DNA from: Anaerolineae bacterium
GTDB lineage: Bacteria; Chloroflexota; Anaerolineae; 4572-78; NAK82
DNA length: 9,075 bases
NCBI GenBank assembly: GCA_030598425.1
Contig: JAUVPY010000066.1
Coordinates: 1-9,075 of the forward strand
Direction: 5' to 3'
Below, one piece after another: positions 1 to 4,639 of the stretch. Position 1 is the first letter of the stretch. Every line of letters starts with the position of its first letter. Position numbers and translations under genes: made by a program. The notes beneath the pieces were generated by a model. It had not been told where the DNA came from, did not search any database, and saw only the letters and a list, made by a program, of their open reading frames with translations.

Positions 1-269
1 AACTCACGAAAGACGAGCATCTCTGCTTCGGCCCAGTAAGCCAGCTCGCTCAGCCATTCCACAAGCAGGCCCTCCGCGTCCAGGGCGTCCAATTCGAAGC
101 GCCGTTCCACGTCAGTCGGCACAGCGTCCAAGTCGGGGACGAGCAGGCAGCTCATGCCACGAGCGGCGTTCACCAGCAACTCGCGCAGATTGCGCCCACG
201 CACACGCAGCGCCCAGTCAGCCGTGTGCTCCACTTCCTCGAAAGCATCCGGTTCGTTACCCACGTTCAT
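1..269 (-). CDS. Archease, N-terminal part (cut by left window edge)
   Basis: Archease is a small cytoplasmic protein that promotes guanylylation and turnover of the RNA ligase RtcB, so it acts in RNA repair or tRNA splicing. The reverse-strand reading frame gives about 89 residues before the window edge; the family is usually near 140, so the C-terminus is missing. The diagnostic stretch FEEVEHTADWALRVRG (residues 10-25) includes the HTAD motif, whose Asp18 is a family metal ligand. It is followed by LRELLVNAARGM (28-39), typical of the family. I chose the ATG at 269, which has GAGG just upstream, although the spacing is very short. The in-frame ATG at 293 would put the start inside the -10 box of the predicted promoter. 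It is divergent from the secreted-protein gene. Archease genes often sit beside rtcB, so rtcB may lie to the left; that is inference. Family assignment is confident. Confidence 0.88.
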   Translation of the reverse strand, partial: MNVGNEPDAFEEVEHTADWALRVRGRNLRELLVNAARGMSCLLVPDLDAVPTDVERRFELDALDAEGLLVEWLSELAYWAEAEMLVFRE

Positions 270-291
270 CGCCTCGCTCAAACCTGCTCCC

Positions 292-320
292 ATTATAGCA
301 CAGCTAACGACATAACTCAA
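292..320 (-). promoter_or_regulatory. Sigma-70-type promoter for the archease gene
   Basis: Read on the minus strand, TTGAGT (plus 315-320) is followed after 17 bp by a perfect TATAAT (plus 292-297). Transcription would begin near 285 and leave a leader of about 16 nt before the ATG at 269. The -10 box contains the alternative upstream ATG (293), which argues against that start. Confidence 0.6.
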
Positions 321-555
321 CGCCCTGCGTGTCTCCATAAAGTTGCAGCCATCCTTTTTTCATTGTACAATGCCCCCGGAGATGCGCACGTCCTTCTCCT
401 TGGGAACGTCACCTGATACATCACTACTGTAGATTTCCTTACCATCTGGAGCTTGTCAATCCCTGGTGACTCTCAGGGTTGACGGGCGACAGGTGTTTTT
501 TTGTATTTCGCGGTGAAGGGTATCGCGTACCAATCAACACAAAGGGGACACACAA
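321..555. other. Divergent intergenic region with a 12-bp palindrome
   Basis: No convincing gene is seen between the archease promoter and the secreted-protein gene. It holds a perfect 12-bp palindrome, CATTGTACAATG (361-372), which could be an operator or chance. A short inverted repeat CCCTG/CAGGG (461-465 and 474-478) lies further on. Next comes a possible but weak plus-strand promoter: TTGACG (479-484), 17 bp, TGTATT (502-507). A purine-rich ribosome binding site AAAGGGGA (541-548) precedes the ATG at 556. The promoter call is tentative because the -10 matches only four of six bases. Confidence 0.35.
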
Positions 556-1902
556 ATGAAGAAATCGAGTATTCGCCTTGTGGTTCTGTTGGGGCTGCTG
601 ATCACGACCGCTCTGCCAGTCGCCGCTGGCCCTGACCTGGGCAGCAGTCCTTACGCAGCCCAACCCCTGAGCGTCGGGCTTAACATTGGCACGCTGGCGC
701 CAGGCGAGGACTTCTGGTATGCCTTCAGTGGCACAGATCTGGGCAACCAGCCTTCTAACACCGCAGTGCTGAATATGGTCTACCGGCCCGGCAGCCACGA
801 TGTAGCTGCTTACGTCAACTTCCAACTCCTCACCCAGGAACAGGCTGACCGCTGGTTGCAGGGCCAGACCGACCAATACATGGCTTTGGGGACCTACACC
901 ACCACCGACTTTGACCAGGAGACAGCCGAGCGGCTTTGGTCGGGGAACATCACGCAAGACCAGACGTACTACATCCATATCTTCAACAACTCGCGCCAAC
1001 CCGTGGAATACCACCTCACCGCGTTGGGCGAACCGGAGATGAACGCCAACCCTGCGACCAGCGTCGCCGAGCCGGCCACGAAGGTCATCCCCGCTGCAGT
1101 CCTTGAAAGCAGCCTGGACACCGGCGCAACGTTGGAAGAGACGCAATGGTTGTTGGTGGCGGCGGCGCTGAAAGGTATGTCCACCCCAGATGCCGCTGCC
1201 TGGCTCATGATGGCCAACCACGCTGGCTGGCTCCCAGCCACCGACCCGGGAACCATTGCCAGGGCATCTGATAGCTACGCCGCAGGGCCAGGTTTCGACC
1301 TGGAGCGCGCAGCGGTCGTCGAGATTGCGGAGGCGACAAGCACGGAGGTTGAAGCAGCCCCCGAACCCGCATCCTCCCGCGCTCTTTATCCAAGTGTCTA
1401 CCCCACCGCCCCGCTGGCGTTGAGCGATGGCGTGAACGTGGGCAAGTTGGCCCCCGGCGGCGAACACTGGTACAGCTTCATCCGGCAAGATTGGGACACT
1501 GAGTGGTTTGAGTTTATGCCTATGACGCTTTTCTCGACGCCTACCGACGGCAACACCTCGCACCATATCAACTTCCAGCTATTCACCGGTAACCAATTAC
1601 ACATTTGGGAACGAGGCACGCCGGAAGATATGGTACCTATGGGCGCTGGGCAGTGGGTATCGCGCGACAAAGACCCGGTGACGGGCGAACGGCTGTGGGC
1701 AGGTCACGTGATAGATGGCGATCTATATTACGTTCGCATTTTCAACAACTCCGATGAGGTGATCGACTACTACCTCATCACCAACGACGTCACCAACACC
1801 GAGTTAGGCGACCGGGTGTGGGCGGCCAACCCTACCTACGGGCGGACGCTATACCAGCCGAGTGGTTCTATACGTATCCATCGCCAACAGAGTCTGCAAT
1901 AG
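556..1902 (+). CDS. Exported protein with two PPC-like beta-sandwich repeats, function unknown
   Basis: The 448-residue product starts with a classic Sec signal peptide: MKK, a hydrophobic core at about 6-20, and a likely cleavage after PVAA near residue 24. It should therefore be outside the cytoplasm. Two related domains follow, at about 32-158 and 279-410. Each begins with an N/V-(I/V)-G-x-LAPG-(E/G)-x-x-W-Y-x-F motif. Each ends with ERLW(S/A)G, then YY(I/V)x-IFNNS and an alternating strand (EYHL or DYYL). This pattern resembles the bacterial pre-peptidase C-terminal (PPC) beta-sandwich, often found in secreted proteins. No protease or other catalytic domain is visible. A linker of about 120 residues contains a helical region with LLVAAALKGM and AAAWLMM (about 192-222), then an acidic Ala/Pro/Glu-rich stretch (255-275). 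It stands alone and converges with the radical SAM gene. A binding or surface role is plausible but not shown. Confidence 0.75.
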   Translation: MKKSSIRLVVLLGLLITTALPVAAGPDLGSSPYAAQPLSVGLNIGTLAPGEDFWYAFSGTDLGNQPSNTAVLNMVYRPGSHDVAAYVNFQLLTQEQADRWLQGQTDQYMALGTYTTTDFDQETAERLWSGNITQDQTYYIHIFNNSRQPVEYHLTALGEPEMNANPATSVAEPATKVIPAAVLESSLDTGATLEETQWLLVAAALKGMSTPDAAAWLMMANHAGWLPATDPGTIARASDSYAAGPGFDLERAAVVEIAEATSTEVEAAPEPASSRALYPSVYPTAPLALSDGVNVGKLAPGGEHWYSFIRQDWDTEWFEFMPMTLFSTPTDGNTSHHINFQLFTGNQLHIWERGTPEDMVPMGAGQWVSRDKDPVTGERLWAGHVIDGDLYYVRIFNNSDEVIDYYLITNDVTNTELGDRVWAANPTYGRTLYQPSGSIRIHRQQSLQ

Positions 1903-1960
1903 TACGATCAGGAATCCTCAAATAGGTTCCAGGTATAAGTCACAACGAATCTCGAAGGTC

Positions 1961-1997
1961 AAAAAAGACTCATCCCGTAGCGGGGATGAGTCTTTCT
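1961..1997. terminator. Shared intrinsic terminator between convergent genes
   Basis: A 13-bp perfect stem pairs 1964-1976 with 1983-1995 around a 6-nt loop (1977-1982). On the minus strand it is followed by a run of six U, so it is a strong terminator for the radical SAM gene ending at 2020. On the plus strand the tail is only TTTCT, so termination of the secreted-protein transcript is probably weaker but possible. Confidence 0.85.
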
Positions 1998-2019
1998 AGT
2001 AGTCGCTCGCTATTGGCGT

Positions 2020-3402
2020 TCAGCCAGTGGTCCCCCACGCGTTCAACAATCGGCTGCCGTCTATGTGTCGCCAGTTGAACGTTCTCCAATAGCCATAGTC
2101 GGTACTGAAGGTGCCGAAGACTTTGCGCGGCATCCGCGAGACCGGATGCCGACGCAAGGTGCGCCAGCCACGCCGGCCTACGCTCAGAGGGCTGTAAACG
2201 TGGCGGCAGAACCAATCGTAGCTCCTCTCCAGCTCCTCCACCGTCATCAGTTTAGGATAAAAGGTCACGTGGGCCGTGTCGTAATAGCGCCAGGGCTTTT
2301 CCATCAGTCGATCTTCGGCGACCAGTTGGGCGCGGAAAGGTGTGCCCGGGTAGGGAGTGAGGACCGTCATGCTCACACTATCCAACTCACTTTCGCGCAC
2401 AAACTCCCAGGAGTCGATCAGCGTCTGGGGCGTATCGTGGTCAAAACCAAAGACGAACAACCCCACCACGCCGATGCCGTGCGCGTGGATGGTTTTGATG
2501 GCCTCCTTGTATTGTGCGACCAGGCCCTTGCTCTTGCCACCTAGCTCGCGGCGATTGGCGGGGTTGACAGACTCGAAACCAATAAAGAATTTGTCGAAGT
2601 GAGCGCGTCGGGCCAGATCGAGCAAATCGGGATGAGTGCTTACCAGCATCTCGGCCTGGGCGGTCCAGCCGTGCAAGGGCAGCGGCTCCAAAGCTTTGAA
2701 CAAAGATTCAATGTACTCTGGGTTGGTGCGAAAGGCCAGCCCGAAATTATCGTCGGTGAGGAAGAAACGCTTGATCCCCCGCCGCTGGATTTCGTCCACC
2801 ACTTCTTCTACCGGCCGCAACCGCATTCGCTGCCCGCTAACCCGTATCGCAGTACAAAAGGTGCAATTGCGCGGACAGCCACGCGTGATCTCCATCATCG
2901 GTGTCCAATACTTGCGGTTCTCATTCACCATCGTGATGACGCGGTCGGTGATGGGTGCCACGCCGGTCAGGTCCGCCCATTCGCTATCGTGATAGTGGGG
3001 CTGTAAATCGTCGTCGATAAAATCTTGGATGATCTGAGGCCAGGTGTAATACGCCTCGCCGGTGACGACCACGTCCGCCCAGCGGGCCACATCCTCGGGC
3101 ATCAGCGTGGCGTGCGCCCCGCCCACGACCACGGTTTGAACGCCTACTTCACGAGCGATACGCGCGAAGCGTTCGGCCGGCTCGACCGCCAAGGTTTTGC
3201 TGGTGATGCCTACCAGGTCGTGGGGGCCTAACTGGCGCAGTTTGCCTTCGAGAGGCTCCAAGTTCTCGTCCCATATCTCCACCAGGATGCCGTCGGGCAC
3301 CAGGGAAGCCAGCCGCATCAGCGTGTAGGGAGCCCCTGTCGCCCGGCCCCAAATTCGGCCCTCACGCCCCGGATGAATGAGTACGACCTTCCTGATCTCC
3401 AA
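2020..3402 (-). CDS. B12-binding-type radical SAM protein, substrate unknown
   Basis: Cytoplasmic radical SAM enzyme of about 460 residues counted from a TTG start at 3402. The N-terminal part (about 35-130) is Rossmann-like and matches cobalamin-binding domains of this class: LVGITSKTLAVEPAERFARI, VVVGGAHATLMPED and DVVVTGEAYYTWPQII. The radical SAM core follows, with the 4Fe-4S-binding CxxxCxxC (GCPRNCTFC, Cys176, 180 and 183), then FFLTDDNFG and GLFVFGFDHDT. The C-terminal part (about 350-410; PYPGTPF, YYDTAHVTFYPK, ERSYDWFCRHVYS) resembles the DUF4070-type extension of HpnJ/HpnR-like B12 radical SAM proteins. The last 50 residues are basic and aromatic. An upstream in-frame GTG (3426) would add 8 residues, but the only good ribosome binding site lies inside that extension. 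Such enzymes often methylate or rearrange unactivated carbons; no pathway neighbour here reveals the substrate. A terminator lies just downstream. Confidence 0.85.
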   Translation of the reverse strand: MEIRKVVLIHPGREGRIWGRATGAPYTLMRLASLVPDGILVEIWDENLEPLEGKLRQLGPHDLVGITSKTLAVEPAERFARIAREVGVQTVVVGGAHATLMPEDVARWADVVVTGEAYYTWPQIIQDFIDDDLQPHYHDSEWADLTGVAPITDRVITMVNENRKYWTPMMEITRGCPRNCTFCTAIRVSGQRMRLRPVEEVVDEIQRRGIKRFFLTDDNFGLAFRTNPEYIESLFKALEPLPLHGWTAQAEMLVSTHPDLLDLARRAHFDKFFIGFESVNPANRRELGGKSKGLVAQYKEAIKTIHAHGIGVVGLFVFGFDHDTPQTLIDSWEFVRESELDSVSMTVLTPYPGTPFRAQLVAEDRLMEKPWRYYDTAHVTFYPKLMTVEELERSYDWFCRHVYSPLSVGRRGWRTLRRHPVSRMPRKVFGTFSTDYGYWRTFNWRHIDGSRLLNAWGTTG

Positions 3403-3408
3403 TCCTGT

Positions 3409-3415
3409 CCTCCTT
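3409..3415 (-). promoter_or_regulatory. Shine-Dalgarno that sets a TTG start for the radical SAM gene
   Basis: Read on the minus strand, AAGGAGG lies exactly 6 nt before a TTG codon (3400-3402) that begins MEIRKVVLIHPG. The upstream GTG at 3426 has no comparable site and would place this sequence inside the coding region, so the TTG is preferred. Confidence 0.65.
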
Positions 3416-3507
3416 ATCCTCAACACAAATGGGGTGGCTTACGACGTGCAACACCGCAATAGTTAAATCGGACTGGTGAACACCGATTAGTCTACCACAT
3501 GAAAAGA

Positions 3508-3529
3508 CTTGAAGCAATTCTGCTTCAAG
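3508..3529. repeat. Perfect 9-bp inverted repeat (hairpin)
   Basis: CTTGAAGCA (3508-3516) and TGCTTCAAG (3521-3529) form a perfect stem around the loop ATTC. Neither side has a U tract, so it is not an ordinary terminator. On the minus strand it lies about 105 nt upstream of the radical SAM start, where it could fold in the leader or act as a protein-binding site. Confidence 0.55.
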
Positions 3530-3641
3530 AAGGCTACCCTCAACCTCGTGCCTTGGCCTCAATCCTGGGCGTAAGATGTCACCTCCTATACTCATCTATT
3601 ATGTGTACAAGGGCGGCGGTTCCGCCTCTGGAGGTAACATT

Positions 3642-3737
3642 ATGCGTTTGCGTTTTTGGTTGTTTGTGGGTTTTTTGGCTTTGGTGCTGACCGCGTGCGG
3701 GCAGGGCCGCTTTCAAGCCCGAGACTCGAGTCTATGA
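3642..3737 (+). CDS. 31-residue lipoprotein signal-peptide frame: truncated lipoprotein or leader peptide
   Basis: A short frame encodes MRLRFWLFVGFLALVLTACG followed by only eleven more residues and a TGA. The first 19 residues form a complete lipoprotein signal peptide: a basic N-terminus (Arg2, Arg4), a hydrophobic core, and the lipobox LTAC with Cys19 as the lipidation site. A good Shine-Dalgarno GGAGG (3630-3634) sits 7 nt before the ATG. There is no mature domain. The stop falls just after the 12-bp palindrome AGACTCGAGTCT (3722-3733). It is either the 5' remnant of a broken lipoprotein gene, a very small real lipoprotein, or a translated leader ahead of the thioredoxin lipoprotein gene 95 bp downstream. 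Shifting frame near the end does not restore a long product. The signal is clear, the role is not. Confidence 0.5.
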   Translation: MRLRFWLFVGFLALVLTACGQGRFQARDSSL

Positions 3738-3747
3738 ATCATCATAG
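3722..3747. repeat. Adjacent palindromes: AGACTCGAGTCT and CTATGA/TCATAG
   Basis: A perfect 12-bp palindrome (3722-3733) overlaps a 6-bp stem with a 4-nt loop (CTATGA 3732-3737, ATCA, TCATAG 3742-3747). Both cover the stop codon of the short lipoprotein frame. They may fold in RNA or bind a protein. Confidence 0.45.
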
Positions 3748-3749
3748 TT

Positions 3750-3787
3750 AAAAAAAAGAGTCTGATGGGCCGTCTGGTCCCATCAGA
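3750..3787 (-). terminator. Intrinsic terminator oriented on the minus strand
   Basis: A 9-bp perfect stem pairs TCTGATGGG (3761-3769) with CCCATCAGA (3779-3787). Two more C-G pairs are possible inside if T3778 is bulged. Plus-strand A8 (3750-3757) with GAG becomes CUC plus eight U on the minus strand, a textbook terminator tail. On the plus strand the stem is followed by TCGACTTGAAG, with no U tract. No minus-strand gene ends here, because the neighbour on the right, the thioredoxin gene, is on the plus strand. It would stop antisense transcription running left from ileS before it reaches the radical SAM gene. Confidence 0.65.
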
Positions 3788-3832
3788 TCGACTTGAAGCA
3801 ATAATCTAGATCTATGTGTTGGAGGTGCACAA

Positions 3833-4498
3833 ATGAGAACACAAATTACTCATCCAGGAGACGTACCAGGCCAAAATACCAGGTACTTAAAAAGAAAGAG
3901 AGCGTCCAAACTTATCGGTATAGCGGCGGTTGCTGTCTTTGCATTGGCAGCGTGTACCGCACCTGGGTCACCTGCTACATCGTCAACCGCACCTGAGGAG
4001 TCAAGTTCGGTCGAAGCATCCTCGGCTTCGAGCGGGGGCGTTGACCTTCCCCTTGATTTTCAGATTTCCGTTTACCAAGGCCAAGACGTGCTGGGGGGAG
4101 AAGAAGTCGACTTCTCAGCGGTGGTAGGACACGGGAAACCGGTGGTCCTCAACTTCTGGGCCGGCCTTTGCCCGCCTTGTCGGCTTGAGATGCCAGACTT
4201 ACAAGAAGTACACGAGGAATTCGGTGACCAGATAGTCCTGGTGGGAGTCGACGTAGGCACATTCACGGGGTTGGGTAACGAACAAGAGGGCCGCGCCCTA
4301 CTCCAGGAAGTGGGCGTCACTTATCCCGCCGGCACAACCGCTAACGCGGAAGTAATGAGGGCCTACGAAGTAATCGGCATGCCCACTACGCTGTTCATCA
4401 CACCCGACGGCGAGATTGTCGAGCGCTGGACCGGGCTGCTGACCAAGGACAAGATGGAAGAGTTGGTACAAGAGTTAATCGACGCTTCCGCAAGCTGA
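3833..4498 (+). CDS. Lipoprotein thioredoxin (TlpA/ResA-like, CPPC)
   Basis: Predicted membrane-anchored thiol-disulfide oxidoreductase facing outside the cytoplasm. The 221-residue product has a long basic N-terminus (KRKRASK at 20-26), a hydrophobic stretch at 27-40, and a lipobox LAAC with the lipidation site Cys41. A Ser/Ala/Thr/Glu-rich linker (42-68) follows. The thioredoxin fold runs from about 70 to 217: VVLNFWAGLCPPCRLEMPDL with redox Cys113 and Cys116, IVLVGVDVGTF, then GMPTTLFITPDG with the cis-proline Pro184. CPPC differs from the CEPC common in ResA but is known in thioredoxin-like proteins. Such proteins commonly reduce substrates such as apocytochrome c or peroxidases; no cytochrome maturation genes are nearby. 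A strong GGAGG (3821-3825) sits 7 nt before the ATG. It is probably transcribed alone or with the short lipoprotein frame upstream, and a terminator follows. Confidence 0.9.
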   Translation: MRTQITHPGDVPGQNTRYLKRKRASKLIGIAAVAVFALAACTAPGSPATSSTAPEESSSVEASSASSGGVDLPLDFQISVYQGQDVLGGEEVDFSAVVGHGKPVVLNFWAGLCPPCRLEMPDLQEVHEEFGDQIVLVGVDVGTFTGLGNEQEGRALLQEVGVTYPAGTTANAEVMRAYEVIGMPTTLFITPDGEIVERWTGLLTKDKMEELVQELIDASAS

Positions 4499-4542
4499 AA
4501 GGATGAGTAGGGAAGGTTTCCTACGCTACGCGCCAAAGACAC

Positions 4543-4592
4543 TCGCCCGGTGGCCAGGGCCAGCGATCCCCTATGCCACCGGGCGATTTGTT
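4543..4592 (+). terminator. Intrinsic terminator after the thioredoxin gene
   Basis: A perfect 12-bp GC-rich stem pairs TCGCCCGGTGGC (4543-4554) with GCCACCGGGCGA (4575-4586) around a 20-nt loop. On the plus strand it is followed by TTTGTT. It begins 44 bp after the thioredoxin stop. The minus-strand tail is U-poor, so it is less suited to terminate ileS, which ends at 4636. Confidence 0.7.
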
Positions 4593-4639
4593 ACGCATCA
4601 CGCCCCACGGATCAAGCATCACGCAGTACGCAGTACTAC
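4591..4639 (+). repeat. Degenerate heptanucleotide tandem repeat (about TCACGCA x7)
   Basis: Read in steps of seven from 4591, the bases give TTACGCA, TCACGCC, CCACGGA, TCAAGCA, TCACGCA, GTACGCA and GTACTAC. Six of the seven units fit NYACGCA with at most two changes, and the last is more diverged. The array fills the gap between the thioredoxin terminator and ileS and just overlaps the ileS stop codon (4636-4638). Short heptamer arrays of this kind are known from Cyanobacteria and, from memory, also occur in Chloroflexota intergenic DNA. Confidence 0.6.

Larger units (their letters stand above)
3403..3641. other. Intergenic region with structured DNA, no confident gene
   Basis: This stretch separates the minus-strand radical SAM gene from a plus-strand short lipoprotein frame. 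It contains a perfect 9-bp hairpin at 3508-3529 and a second inverted repeat AATCGG/CCGATT (3466-3471 and 3483-3488). Two -10-like elements on the plus strand, TATACT (3587-3592) and TATTAT (3597-3602), lack a convincing -35. On the minus strand TTGCTT, 17 bp, TAGACT is a weak candidate promoter for the radical SAM gene and overlaps the hairpin. I see no cobalamin riboswitch B12 box. Two overlapping frames, plus 3499-3690 and minus 3362-3595, have no family signal and are not called. Confidence 0.4.
3506..3802 (+). repeat. 13-bp direct repeat GACTTGAAGCAAT flanking the short lipoprotein frame
   Basis: GACTTGAAGCAAT occurs at 3506-3518 and again at 3790-3802. The 284-bp period encloses the short lipoprotein frame and the minus-oriented terminator. 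The first copy is half of the 9-bp hairpin. It could mark an inserted or duplicated segment, two binding sites, or chance; no terminal inverted repeats or transposase are seen. Confidence 0.4.

Noticed and set aside
225..416. Plus-strand 63-codon frame at the left end
   Set aside because: It lies partly antisense to the archease N-terminus and partly across its promoter, with no recognisable motifs.
439..1566. 375-codon open frame on the minus strand
   Set aside because: It is antisense to the secreted-protein gene, has no family motifs, is rich in His, Arg, Gly and Val as GC-driven shadow frames are, and lacks a signal peptide or ribosome binding site comparable to the plus-strand gene.
3362..3595. 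Minus-strand 77-codon frame overlapping the radical SAM start
   Set aside because: No motif or family signal is seen and it overlaps the better-supported radical SAM start. A strong AGGAGGTGA lies inside it (3580-3588), but no start codon follows at a suitable distance.
3427..3641. Cobalamin riboswitch upstream of the B12-type radical SAM gene
   Set aside because: The leader has hairpins but no recognisable B12 box, and it is short for a cobalamin riboswitch.
3499..3690. Plus-strand 63-codon frame starting MKRLEAILLQEG
   Set aside because: The first 25 residues look protein-like, but there is no ribosome binding site, the start lies next to the 9-bp hairpin, and the C-terminal half is the out-of-frame reading of the short lipoprotein signal peptide.
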